NCBI GenBank assembly: GCA_031841125.1
Contig: CM063113.1
Coordinates: forward strand, 36,139,697 to 36,203,696
Reading direction: 5' to 3'
Source of the DNA: Acanthococcus lagerstroemiae
Lineage: Eukaryota > Arthropoda > Insecta > Hemiptera > Eriococcidae
Length of the DNA: 64,000 bases
This document shows, one piece after another, positions 43,351-55,739 of the stretch. The notes below the pieces were generated by a model, which saw nothing but the letters and a program-made list of their open reading frames with translations, had not been told where the DNA came from and made no database searches. Made by a program: the position numbers and the translations under genes. Each line of letters begins with the position of its first letter. The first letter of the stretch is position 1.

Positions 43351-45344
43351 AATCTTCGAATTGAGCCCCCTTAACCCGGTTAAGAGTAACAGGCTTTCGT
43401 GCAGAAAGAAAATTTTTGCCTAAAATTAAAGATTGATTTTTTTAGGGAGAAATGCGAGACTCCCCTCAGCAGGTACGTGGGCAACTTACCTGACAAGGAT
43501 AAATGTATTCGCCTCCCTTTGAAATTTAAAAGGGAAAGAAAAAAAAATTATGCCCCCGTATCAGGGGAAAATTTTTTCCCGAAAATTTTTAATTTTACAT
43601 AAAACATTTTTATTTCCTTTTTGTACTTTTTGAAATAATAAATTTTGACTTCCCTCTTTTTATAACTGCAATACTCGCAAATTTTTTCAAGATAGGGGTT
43701 TGGGGAAATTGGGTTTTTATAAAATTTTTCTAAAGGGGTTTTTACAAAAAATTTTAAACCCAAAAAAAGTAAAAATCAAAAAAATTGGGTCAACGGGTTT
43801 TCTTTTGTATGCGCCCCACTTATTCATTATGAAGCCCTGCAGTGACCTAGGGCTCTTTTGCTACTTTGGGGGTTTCCTTTTTCAATCTGCCCCTTTTCTT
43901 TTTTAATTTGCCCCCTCCCAACAGTATCCCTTTGAAAAACATCACTTCAAATACTTTTTTTTTTAAAACTGGAGTATTAAAAAAAAAGAAAATTTTAAAG
44001 CATCGAGAATAGCCCATTGCATTTCCAAATAATCAAAACACAGCGCCCGCGTAAAAAATTTTTTCCCTATATTTTAAAAATTCAAATTTTTTAGGGGGAA
44101 AAATCATAATGATTTATTTCGATGGGGAAATTTTAAAAGGGGAATATTTTATGTACTAATTTTTTTCCCGAAAAAATATATATTTTGTGGGGTAATTAAA
44201 AAAAAATTTCTGTGGCGAAAACTTTTTCAAGCTATAGCACGCGTGCACTTGAAGTATGGAGTGAACTTTGAGTACGAGCATTTTTAAAAAGGGCCCCCCC
44301 TTTTCACTACAGAACCCCCAAAAAGCCCTTCTTAAAAATTTAAGTCCAAAAGAAAAACTCCCCCCCGGGGTTTGGACGGGCTTTGTACCTTTTAAAATTC
44401 CTAAATTTAACGCTGTTTGTGGATTTTTTTTTTTTTTTTTGAACTGAATAAAGGAAATTTGCAGAAAGGTGACTTCCAAAACATGTGCGTTAATAGGCAT
44501 GTTATGTAGGTTAAATTCCCCAAACCAAAATGCGCTCCAATTAAAAAAATTAAAAGGAAAAAGAACTTAATGCCCTTTGAAATTTAAAATTTTCAATTTT
44601 TAAATCCCAAGATTTTCCCCCCCGATACCCCGAACCCAAATAAATTGAAAACCTTTCAATTTTGTGTTCAAATGAAAATGATAAAAAGACTTCAGTTTAA
44701 ATGGGGGGTTCTGTCATTAACGGTCAAAAAATTGGGGGAAAAAGCCGGGGCCAACATGTAAAAAAACTACGGGATCGCTTTTTGAAAAATTTAAAACAAG
44801 AAAGATAAAAAAAAAGGGGGGTTTTTAAAAATTTTTTTTGGGGAAAATTTAAAAAAGAAATGGGAATTTTTAATTTAGTTTCTTGCCTCAAACCTTTCAA
44901 TTAAAAATTTTTTAAAAAACCAAACCTTGGGGCTAAACTGGGGGGCCCGATGTGTTCGAAGTATTTAGATCCCCCGTTCCCCCCCCTAAAAAATTTGTAA
45001 TTTTTTAAAAAATTAAGGAAAGGAAAAATTAAAATTTTTTTTTTCGGGGCCCGATCCCAACATTTTAATTAAATGAAATTAAAATCTCTACCCATCGACC
45101 CTTTTTTAAAAAAATTTATCTTGGGCAGCCTTTCCCAAGCAAGGGCCCAACCAAGGAGGGGGTGGCCCCCAAAACCCAAAATTCTTTAAATTTTCTCAAA
45201 TTCAATTTGAAACAAAAAAAAATTGATGCCAATAACCGATGTGGTTACTTTTCGGTCGGTTTCGTACTTCCCAGCATTTTAAAAATAGGTAGGTACCAAA
45301 TCGAGGTTTCACTCCTGTTCAAATTATTTTTTTTCCCTTTTTTA

Positions 45345-45790
45345 AATATTTTCAGGTTTTTTGCTTTGGCAATAAAGGGAAGGGAAAAACGTTATTTTTT
45401 GGGGGGGTTTCCTTTGGAGCATCATAAAAAAAAAAGCGATCAAAGTTTTTTTTGGGCACAAAAACAAAAAAAAGGGGTTTCCTTTTTGAGCGTTACTTCT
45501 GAAGCGAAAATAAAAATTTAAAGGGTTTTCTTAATTTTTGACATTTCCCAGCTCAGTGGTTAAACATTTCCTTTGGAAATTTATTTTTCTTCCGCCATGG
45601 GTATACGGAAAAAGAACCCCCCCGTTCCGACCCCCCCGAAGCCGTCAGGATATTTGCGTTATGGTGAAGTTCAGTTCAGTATTGACATTTCCATGGAAAT
45701 TTCTATTAACAACATGGCTGCAGCTGCAGTCGCACAGAAACCAACACCAAAAACGGTGCGACTTTATTCACGTCGATTTTAAAAAACGAG
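45345..45790 (+). repeat. Degraded copy of dispersed repeat family A
   Basis: GGAAATTTATTTTTCTTCCG and CATTTCCATGGAAATTTCTA align with 29,370 and 29,505. The 147-residue frame at 45,538-45,981 runs through this block and is spurious. Confidence 0.7.
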
Positions 45791-47399
45791 ACAATGAAAA
45801 TGCTCCCCCCGTGGTTGCAAAACCGTCTCCCAATTTTTTTTATGTTGCTAGTGTTTTTAAATCATTTTTGGGTTCGACTTTGTGGTTTTTGGTCTTTTGG
45901 TCAGTTTTGGCAAAATTTAGAAGGTTTTCTTTGCGAAGTTTTCTATTGTGTTCCTTTAATTTCGGGTTTACCTTCCTTTAAATTTTTTTTGTATTTTTTC
46001 AGTCCCCCCCCCCCCCAAAATTATATGGTTATGGGGGTTGTGGGCTCCCATTTGATCGGGTCTCTTTTTTACAGATTCAAATTTCGCCCTTTTTTTTAAA
46101 ATTATTTCGACAAATTTTTTAAAAGGGGGTTTGAACAAAACTTTTAAAGTGAAGATGAGGTATTTTTTTCCCCGTTTTCATTCTCCCCCTTTAAAAGGGG
46201 CCCCTCCCCGAAAGGTTTTTTTTTAAATTTTTTGAAATTTCAGATTTTTTGTTCTTCAGGGAGCGCAGAATTCTGTTCTTTTAAGAGGAAAAACAAAGTT
46301 TAAAATTTCGACCACGGAGACTGTTTTTTAAAAATAATTTCGTATAAAAAAAGGGAAAACGGGGGGAAAAAATTTTTTTTTGCCCTTTCCAGCCAAGTGT
46401 CTTTTTTTTTTCCCTAATATAAAAGGGCCTAAAAATAATTTTCCTTTCAAAATTTTGAAAAGGAGTAAATTGTTTTTTTCGCCCCCTTTCCCCTTTCCTC
46501 TCCCTTTCTATGTTTTTTTATTTGTTTGGGGTTTTTAATGGTAAAATCGATTCAAAAACCAATTTTTTTGTTTTGTGGTGGAAAGGGATTCTCTTTTTTT
46601 TCTTTTAATTGGGAAATTTAAAAACTCCCCGTTTTTTAACTTCGGACTAGGGGGCCCATATTCTCCAAAAACCCGGAGAATATTAAAGTTGTATTTTTTT
46701 TTTAGTTTTTTTTTCCCCCCCCCCCCCCTCCTCACCACCCAAAAATATTTATTTAGTTTGTAGTAAAGAATTTTGGGCAATTTTAGCAAAGCTTTCAAAA
46801 TTTTGAAGAAGGGAGAAAATTTTTTTCAAAAAAGTTTTGGTTTTTTGGCCGCGCTGTAAAGGGAAAAGTGTTTCTTGCCCCCTTTTTTCAGCTATGTGGA
46901 AAACAGGGAAAAAACCCGGAATATCTAATGAATAAAATGGGCCCGAAGGGGGAGTTAGTGGGGAAAAAATTTCCCAAATTACTTCCCCCTTGGGTTTTTT
47001 AAAATATTTTTTTAACAAAAATTTTGAAAGTTCCTCGAATTTTGCATCTCCATTTTAATAACCGGCACGAAAAAATTTTTTCCATTAACTCTGTAATCGA
47101 AGGTTCCCAAAATTCAAAAAATTTAAAAATTTTTAAAAATTGGGAAAAAAACTTCAAAATTTTAATTTGGCCCCTGCCTTTAAAAACAACAAAAACCTTT
47201 TTTTTTTTTTCCCCTCGGGGGTTAAAAATGCTGGACTTTTTTTTTGTTTTTCCCATTTTGGAGGGGTTATTTTGGGAACTTTTTTTTGGAAATTTTTTTT
47301 CTTTTTGGATTTTGGTTTTTTAATTTTTTCAAAAAACTCCGCCCCCGAAAAAGGTTTTAAATTTTTTTTAATTTTTGGGTCCAAAGGTTTAAATTTTTT

Positions 47400-47488
47400 T
47401 TTTTTTTTATTGGGGGGGGGGGGGGGGGGGGGGGGGGGTAAAAATTTGGGGGGGGGGGGGGGGGAATTTTAATTTTTTTTTTTTTTTA

Positions 47489-47524
<36 letters not shown>

Positions 47525-47812
47525 CTTCTTTATCGGGGGGGGGGGGGTTCCTTCGGGGGGGGGTAAAAACCTAAACTGGGGGGGGGGGGTTTGGGGGGGG
47601 GGGTTTCTATTAAAAATAAAGGGGGGGGGGGCCTTTTAATTGGGGGGGGGGGAAACCCTGGGGGGGGGGGGGGGGACGGGGGGGGAAGGGGGGGGGGGGG
47701 GGGAAAAAATTGGGGGGGGGGCCTAGGGGGGGGGGGGTTTGGGGGGGGTGGGGGGGGGGGGGGGTCGGGGGGGGGGGGAAATTTTTTTTTTTTGGGGGGG
47801 GGAAAAATTTTT
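47400..47812 (+). other. Poly-G tract replacing ordinary sequence
   Basis: About 400 bases dominated by G runs stand where the clean copy (about 31,050-31,290) has ordinary mixed sequence ending in one 11-bp G run. Traces of the original survive between the runs: TTCTTTATCG for CTATCTATCG, TTTCTATTAAAAATAAA for TTTCTATTCCAAAAACTAAA, and AAACCCTGG for GAAACCATGG. The tract is therefore a mis-read of known sequence and not a G-quadruplex locus. The glycine-rich frame at 47,591-47,827 is meaningless. Confidence 0.85.
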
Positions 47813-48089
47813 TTCCCGTATTGTTGACTTACATTTGGGCCCGTCGGTGGATTTTTGGGCGGAAAAAATTTTTTTAAATAAAATTTTTGGACTCACGCTC
47901 ACTTAAAATTTTTTTTTTAAAGGGAGAAAATTTTTCGAAATTTTTTGTACAAAGTAATGAAATTGTTTGAGTCTTTTTTTTGTTGCACCACTGAGCGGAG
48001 CCGTTTTTCGGGGGTGTATTATAATTTTTTTTTCCCCCAATGAGGAAAGCGGTTTTTTTCCTCGTCATTTCCCCCATTTCTTACATTGG

Positions 48090-50960
48090 TTTTGGTTTCC
48101 AAAAACTAAAAAAATTTAACCTAAAAATTTTGGGGTAACAAAGGAAAATCCGCCCCCCCAAAAAAACCCCAATCTGTTCACAATCAAAAATTTTAAAATT
48201 AAAAAAACCCCCCCCTTAAAAAATGAAAAGTAAATAAATTTAAATTTAAAATTTTGAAACAAATTTCCCCAAAAATTTAAAAACAAAGGGAAAAACTCTC
48301 ATGTCATACCCCTATCTTGAAAATTTGGAAAGTAAAAAAAAAAAAGCAAAAACCCCTACCCTATCGGGCCCCAATAATAAAAAAAAAAGGGATCTGTCGA
48401 AGCCACCTTAAATGAAAGAACATTGAAACCCCAAAAAAATTCGGGTTAGAATTTAAGAAAAAAGCGTAGAAAATACAATCTTTTTGCATTCTGGTTTACC
48501 CGGGGTTTGTGGGAAACGGGAAAATAATATTCAAATAACTAAATAAAAACTTATTTTTCAACATGGGGAAAGGGTGGACGGGCCGGGGTTGGTTTCCCTT
48601 GGGTAAAGTCACACATGAAAAAAAAATATTTGGGAAAAAAAAGGGCCCATACAGATAAAATAGCTAAAATTACAGAAAAAATAGGAAATAAAAAAATTTT
48701 AAACCCAACCTTCAAATATATCCCCCAGCTAAAAATCAAAAAAAATTTAAAATTTACAAATTTCTATAAAAAGGGCTATCGGTTTAAATTTCAAAACGGA
48801 AAAGGAAACAAAAAAACAAAATTTATTTAAAATGGGAGAACTTCAACACCAAGTAGGGAGGGGAAAAAAAGGGAATATCAAAATAGGAAAGTAAAATTTT
48901 TCATGGAAAAGAAACAAAATGGTTTGGGAAAATTAACGAGATTTTGCGGATCTAAAAACCTTAAAAAATTCAATTACTTTTTTTCCAAAAAAAAAAAAAA
49001 AAAAGGGAAAAAAAAGGGATGGCCCTTGGATAGCCCCCAAATGGGTCCCAAGACCCAAATTAAATTATTTTTAAACCCCAAAAAAACTACAATAACACCC
49101 GGAAAATATCATTTTTAGGAAAAAGATTAAATATAACACAGACCAAAAGGAAAAATTATATGTAAAAATTATGAAAAAGCCCATCTTAAAAAAATTTGAG
49201 GAAATGGGGAAAAAACGAAAAATTTGGGACTCAGTATAAAAAAAATTACAGATAAATTTAAAAAATGATGGGAAAAAAAAACAGTTATTAGAAAAATATA
49301 GAAAAAATGGGGAATTCTAAAATTTAAAAAATACATAAACAGAAGTGACAAAACCCCCAAAAAAAAATTTAAAAAAATACCCCCCCAAAAAAAAATTCCC
49401 TAAAAAATTTCAAAGGGTTTTAATTTAAAACAACGAGAAGAAAAAAAAAAAAAAAAAAAAGGAAAAGGGTTTAAAGAAAAAATAAAAATTTGAGTTTAAA
49501 ATTAAAAAAACCCCCTTAAAAAAATAAAATTAAGGAAATAAAAAACAAAAATAAAAAAAAACAACATAAGAGAAATTTTGGAGCAAAAAGAAGTAAAAAA
49601 AAATATTAAGAAAAATTACCCCTTGGAATAAAAGGATGACGAAATTTAAAAGACCGGGGAATAAAGGGGTTAAAGGGCCGAAATAAACAAAAAATTTGTA
49701 CAAAATACTAAAAATGGAACTATACAAAGACCCAGAAAAACAACAAAATATAAAAAATAGAAAAATAATACAAAAACCCCTATTTTTTGGAAACGGAATA
49801 AGACATAAAAGTTAAAGATTTAAAAAATAAAAAACCCCCCTGGTGATATGAAATAAAAAAGGAAAACATATTAAAAATGGGGGAAAAAAAACCTTTTAAA
49901 AAATCATTGCCCCAATTTTTTATACTATTTTGAAAGGGACAAAAAATCCCCACACTTGGAAAATTTCGGAAAAAAATTTGATTTTAAAAAAAGGGGGAAA
50001 AAAGGTTTAAAACATCGAAAATTACGCTCAAAATTCAAAGGGCCAAACACTGTCAAAAATTTTCTCCAGCCTTATGGAAAAAAAAAATAAAAAAAAACCC
50101 AAACAAACCATAACCAAGGAAACGGGGGGGTTTCCCGGAAAGGGAATATTCAACGATAGATCATTTGCATCCCATAACCAGGGGATTAAAAAAAATGTCA
50201 GAAAAACCAAATAATATTGTTTGGGCCCTTGTGGATTAAAAAAAAGCTTTCGATTGATAAAACACAAATCAATATTTTCAAACTTTCAATCAACCCGGGA
50301 AAACCCCAAAACCCCAATTTTTTAACATAATCATGGTATGTCCCAAAAATCAAAAGCAGAGTGATAACAGATGTAAGGGAAGATATTTTAAATTTTAAAA
50401 AAAAAAGGGCCCTGAAACAGGGGGGTTTCCTTTCGCCAATATTATTTATAGTGTTCGGGAAAGGGACGTAATCAAAAATTTTAAATTGGGATGAAAGGGG
50501 GATATCAATAAATGGAGAAAATTTTAAAATAATTGGGGGTTTTCGGGGATGATCTGTAAAAATAGCAGAAAAAAAACGGGTTTTTAAAAAAAAATGCTAA
50601 AAAAAATTAAAGGGTTTTAAAAAAATCAATAAAAAAAAAAAAATCTTGACCAACAATTCGGAAAAAACCAAAAAAAATGAAAACGAAGGGTTATCTCGGC
50701 CCTAAAAAACTTCAAAAAAAAGGGGAAAATAAAGGTGAACAGAAGATCTTTATTGAAGGGGGAAAATATTGGGGGTAATTTGAAAATATTTTTAAGGTCT
50801 TATAAAAACAAACAAAAAGTGAAATATTTAATGCTTCTTACCCCAACAGCCCCCCCCGACGTCTCGGGAGAAAATGTAGAAAGGGGGGAAACCCCGGACT
50901 CGGGTGGGAGAAAAAATTGGGAAAAAAAGATCCCTCCATAGCCTATGGGGGCACAAACGT
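48090..50960 (+). pseudogene. Degraded copy of the RTE-type LINE
   Basis: It aligns with 31,590-34,345. AACGAGATTTTGCGGATCTA (48,937) corresponds to 32,381, and ATTCAACGATAGATCATTTG (50,149) to 33,557. The endonuclease and reverse transcriptase frames are broken throughout by run-length changes and cannot be read as protein. It adds no information beyond the clean copy. Confidence 0.85.
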
Positions 50961-52049
50961 GGTCTTTTAAATGAAAAACTAAAAAAAACCCTTTTTAAAA
51001 ATATGTATTTTGGGAAAAAAATAAAATTTTTTAAATGTGTAAAATTTAAATAAAAACTTGCTCCCCAAAATCGCCCGGGGAAGGCTGGCGTTTCCCCAAA
51101 AACCCCGGGGCTAAGGAAGGTCTGATTGGCTCCCGCTCTCCCCTAAACCTGGCGGCGTTCCCCCCGTCATTCGATTTTTGAGAAATTTGTTGGGGCGCTA
51201 GGGGTATCTCGTAAAGTTCGGGGTACATTGTGTTTAGACATTGAGAGATTTGGGACTTTGCGAGACTGATCAGGGCCCGGGATTGGCCCAAAGTGGCACG
51301 CCGCGATGAGCCCCAAGTGTCTTTCCCGGGAGTTTGGGTTAGGCAGGGGGCGAGATTTTTGGGGAAAAACTGCATGGTGTGTGTCGGATATTTTGGTTGG
51401 TGTTTGTTGGGGGGTCCCCAATCATTTTTTTTATTTTTTATTTTTTTTTTAAAATTTTATAGGTGGCGCCCTTGGGTCGCATCGCGGCCCAACACCCCCC
51501 GGGTCACTCGTTCGTCGTCCCGGGCCTGAATATTTCGGAGTGGAAAAATATAATTTATTAAAAAAAATAATTTCACCCAGCTGTGGGGGTAGGGGGTAAG
51601 AACTGGGTTTCCTAACCCTTTTCCCGGGGGAGAGCGAAAATGTTCAAAGAAAAACCCCTGCCGGGACCCCCTGGCCCTTTTTCGATTTTTAAACAATTTT
51701 GGGAAAAGGAAAAAAAAGCTTTTTAAACTGATGAAACTTCCCTCTATGCTTGACAATTGGGACTAAAACCCAAACACAATCCCTGCTTTAACAATGACAC
51801 ATCACGTAAAACCCGCTCCATGTAAAAAAATAAAAAACGTCACCGCTCCGCGTACTCTTTTTGAAAAAAAACTACCCCCCTGTTTTCCCTTTTTGGGAGT
51901 GTGAGTGAACGGGGTTAAAATTTCCCTTTTTTTGTAGGGTGTGCCAATTCCAATTTTTTTTTTCTGCTGTACCCCCGGAGGCTTTCGGCTGTTAGGCCTT
52001 CATCTTGGGAGTCCCCAAATGAGACTTGTTTTGTGGTCCTGTATTATAG

Positions 52050-52625
52050 TGGGGGTAGTCCCGGGTATGGTAAACCTTTTTTGTCTTGCTTTCCAAATTG
52101 GTTGTCTGTAAATATGCAGTCTGCCCAAATCAGTTTTTATTGTTTTTGGGTTGTGTGCTCTGATTGGTTTTGGGTTGTCCCAGTCTGTCCAAACCCGTGG
52201 GTTTTGTTATTTTTGGGAATAATTTTCCACTTTGGAAGTTAGTTGTTGTATTTATTGGTTTTTTTGGGGTTTGTTTTTCCCTTTTAAAATTTCTAGTTTT
52301 TCTTTTAATTTTTTTTTTCTTGGGTTTTTTTGTGTGTAGGATTTTGTATTTTTCCTTTTTCATTTTGGGGGTAAAAATTGGGTAACCCTGGAAAACAAAA
52401 AAAAAAAAGAAAAAAGTTTGTTTTTTCCAAAAGAAAATTAAAAAATCCAAAACACACAAGGAAAACAAACCAAAAACAAGAAAAAAAAATTAAAAGAAAC
52501 CAAACCTGGGAAAAAAAAAATAAAGGCCCAAAAAAACAAAAAAACCCCAAAAACAAAACCTTTAATAAAAAATTAACAAAAAAAAAACCTAAAACTTCCA
52601 AATTTTGAAAAAAATTTTTTTTCCA
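52050..52625. repeat. Degraded copy of the ATTGGTTG duplication and long hairpin
   Basis: TTTGGAAGTTAGTTGTTGTA (about 52,233) matches 35,594. The right arm, clean at 35,753-35,898, is here reduced to A/C-rich runs at about 52,425-52,620 in which the order of phrases can still be followed. Confidence 0.7.
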
Positions 52626-52899
52626 AAACCCTTTAATTTTTAACCCTTTTTTTAACCACCTTTTTTTTTTTTTTCCTTACTTGTCCAAAATTTTGGCTTT
52701 CCTTCCCCCCCCCCTGTGTAGAAAAACTTTTTTTACCATTGAGAATTAAGAAAACGGTTAGGCTTTATCGTTTACCTTAAAGGAAGTTTTCATTTTCCCT
52801 GGGACATATTGGTATCTCATGTTGAAATCCTAAAACCGTAAAACAGAAAACTTTTCTGTCCAAACCCCTTTTGTACCTTATTTCCACGCCCCGTTTCCA

Positions 52900-54100
52900 A
52901 AGAGTATTATTTTTTAATCCCCCAAACCCCAAAAGTGTCCCTTTGGGGGAAGGTAAGGGGGATTTTTGTACCAATCGGGGAAATTTGCTGGAAACCATTT
53001 GTGTGATTTGAAATTGGGTACAACATTTTTTTTTCCATTCGCGATCGTGTGTTTCATTTTTGCCCTATTCGCGTGCGCCCCCGGGGACTCCCGCTCCCAA
53101 ACAGGGGTAAACCTGGTTGTCCAAATTTAAAAATAGGTGCGTTCCCCACTACCGATCATTCATAAAATTTACCTGTTGTTTGGGTTATTTTCCAAATATT
53201 CAAAAATTTTGAATAATAAGAAAAATTTCACCGATAAAATCTTTTTCCCTGCCCCCTTTCAGTAAGCGTATTTGGTTTTTAAAGTTTTCTTTAAAACAGC
53301 CCTGATCTCTTTTCCTTTTATGTAACAGAATAAGGAATAGGGGAAATGGGGAAATTTGAAATAGCACCTTTTAAACCAACATTTTGTAAAAATTGAGGGA
53401 TTTTTCCGCTAAACGGAAAACTGCCAGAAGTAATGCAAAATATCTGTGACGGACGGGGAGGGAAAGGGTTTCCCTTTAAATTTTTATGTTTGACAAAATG
53501 CTTAACAAACAGATGTGTATGTGGGAAAAAAACAAAAAAGTTTTTTAATTGAAAAACCCCCCTTTACTTTAACCTTCCAACCTTTTTTTAAAATTTTTTT
53601 GGGGCCCCCGGGGGGGCCCCCAAAAGCCCCGGGGGGGCCAGAAAGGGGCAAATAAAACAATTGCGGGGTAAAATAAATTTTAAAAGGTAATTAAATTTCT
53701 TAACCACCCCCAAACCGGTTTGGGTTTTTTCAAATTTTCCCCGCTTAAAAAAACCCCCAAAAATTTTCCTTAAAAAAATTATTTTTTCAAAAATTTTAAT
53801 TTAAAATTTTTTAAAGTTTAAATTTTTATTTATTTTTGTTTTTTTTGTTATTTGGAGCTTTCCAAAACCCCCCAAAATTTTTTTATTTTAAAAAATTTTT
53901 AAAAATTTTTGGCCCCCTTTTTAAACCCCCAAAATCAAAAATTTTTTCAAACTTGGTAAAAAAAAGAAACATTTATTGTCCCAGGGGGGTTGGGCAGCGG
54001 GGGGGGTTCCGGACGCCACGGGCGGAATGGTTTTTTTAAAAAAAGAAATGAAATTTTTACTTCCAATTTTTAAAACCCAGTTCCGAATCTTCCCAAAGGT
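52900..54100. repeat. Degraded copy of the GTACCA-rich inverted-repeat element
   Basis: Recognisable phrases include TAAAAATAGGTGCGTTCCCC (about 53,129, matching 36,359) and CCGGACGCCACG (about 54,010, matching 37,006). The right arm is poorly preserved. Confidence 0.7.
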
Positions 54101-54499
54101 TTCAACAGCTTTACAAAACCACCTTCCAAAACCCGCAAATTTTTTTTTTTTTAGGTTGGAATTAAAAATTTTAAAAAATTTTTGCCATTTTCCCTTTCTT
54201 TCATAACGGGGTTTGGTTTTTCGGGGGGGGGAAAAAAAATTTTTGGAATGGGGAAAAAAATTTGAGTTTTTTATTTTTGTTTTTTAAGGGAATATAAGGG
54301 GTTAATTTTTTTGTAATTTTTTTTATTTTCGGCAAAAATTTTCAAACAGCCTTATTTTAAAAGGGAAAACCAAAATTTTAGATTTAAAGAAATTTTTTTT
54401 TAAAATTCCCGGGGCCCAAAAGGGGTGTATTTTATTTTGGGGGTTATTTTAAAATTTTTTCCAAAAAACTTTCCAAAACCACAAATTTCTGACAAAACG

Positions 54500-55671
54500 C
54501 AGCCGCACCGTTTTAAAAAAAATTTTTAAAAATTTTTTACGCAAAAAAATTTTTGAAACCAATTTTTGCTTATTTTTCAATTTCTTCCCCCAAAAAAAAT
54601 TTTTTTAGTGGGGAATGGGGGAGGTCGCCCAAAAAATTGTATACTCACCAATTTTTCCCTTTGTTAAAAATTTTGGTTGGGGGAAACCCCCAAATTAAAA
54701 AGCAAAACGGGGAAATTTTCACAGTAAAAACAAAATTTCCCCACATTTTAACCAAAAAAAAAACTTTTTTAAAATTGGGAAAGGGCTCCCCCCTTTTTGG
54801 GCTGGGCGGGAAAATTCTTTTTTTTTTTTGGGGTTACCCAGGGGGAATTTTTTCTGTTGACCTTTACCTAAAGGAAATTTTTTGGGGGGGGGGGGTTTTT
54901 TTAAACAATATAAAGGCCAAAATTTTTGTAATTTTACGGGTTGGGGTTTTGGGAACGAAAATTAAATGGGGGAAAAAAAAATTGTTTTTTTTTAAAATTG
55001 GCCAAACCCTGCCAATTTTTTTTTCAAGAAAATTTTCCCATGGGGTGGGGGTATTTTTTAAAAGATTTTCACAAAACGGTAAAAAGGCCCCCGATAGTTT
55101 TTTTGAATTTTTTGGAATTTTTTCCCCTTTTATTATTTTAAACAATTTTTTTTCCCAAAAAAAATTAATTTTTTTATTGTTGGAAGATTAAACCCAAAAA
55201 AAAATTGAAAATTTGACCATTAAACCTAAAAGGAAACAAAAATCCCTCCCCCAAAATTGGGTTAAAAACCGAAAAAAACATAGGCCGCCCTTGAAGGGGT
55301 CATTGGAAAAATCTTTTCAAGTTTAACCTTTCATTTTCATTTGCCCCCCACCCTAAACCCCCTTTTTAATTACCCAATTTCGGGCCCAGGCCAAATTATA
55401 GGAATTAGTTTGGGCGTTTTTTTAGGGTTTATGGGAAAAAGGTTTTTTTCGTTGGTGCCGTTTTTTAATCAAGTTTTAAAAGGGGGGGGGTTATTTTTTT
55501 TTTAAAACGAAACGGGGGCCCCGGAATTTTTTTTTTTAAACAAAAATTTTTTTAAATTTTTGAGTAAAAAAAAATTAATTTAAAAAAAACAAAAAAAAAA
55601 ACCCCAAAAAAAAAAAAAAAAAAAAAAAAAAAAACAAAAAAAAAAAATTTTTTAAAAAAAAAAAAAAAAGG

Positions 55672-55724
<53 letters not shown>

Positions 55725-55735
55725 AAAAACACAAA
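54500..55735 (+). other. Degraded tail beyond the copied region, with poly-A block
   Basis: After about 54,500 the alignment to 37,535 ends, so this is new but unreliable sequence. Positions about 55,600-55,724 are nearly pure A. The 212-residue plus-strand frame at 54,553-55,191 is rich in Phe, Lys and Gly, as expected from runs of T, A and G, and I do not regard it as a gene. Confidence 0.7.
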
Positions 55736-55739
55736 AAGG

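Larger units (their letters stand above)
37536..54500 (+). repeat. Degraded second copy of about 22,000-37,535
   Basis: Anchor strings recur in the same order and strand. GAGCGCGGCTGGGACTC is at 22,270 and 38,101; GACTCTCCATGTTTCTTGAT at 24,674 and 40,651; CATTTTAATTAAATGAAATT at 28,871 and 45,061; CAACGATAGATCATTTGCAT at 33,559 and about 50,151; GACAAAATGCTTAACAAACA at 36,721 and 53,492. Between anchors, bases are replaced by short homopolymer runs and the copy is longer by about 6 percent. This is not normal divergence, which would not favour runs of all four bases. Reading frames here are products of the damage. The order includes the same LINE, satellite, palindrome and inverted-repeat element as the clean copy. 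Confidence 0.9.

Noticed and set aside
45538..45981. 147-residue plus-strand frame
   Set aside because: It runs through the degraded copy of repeat family A and has no intact equivalent in the clean copy at about 29,330-29,780.
47591..47827. Glycine-rich protein frame
   Set aside because: It is a translation of the false poly-G tract; the clean counterpart at about 31,100-31,290 has no such frame.
54553..55191. 212-residue open frame
   Set aside because: It is composed mainly of Phe, Lys, Gly and Pro from homopolymer runs in unreliable sequence.
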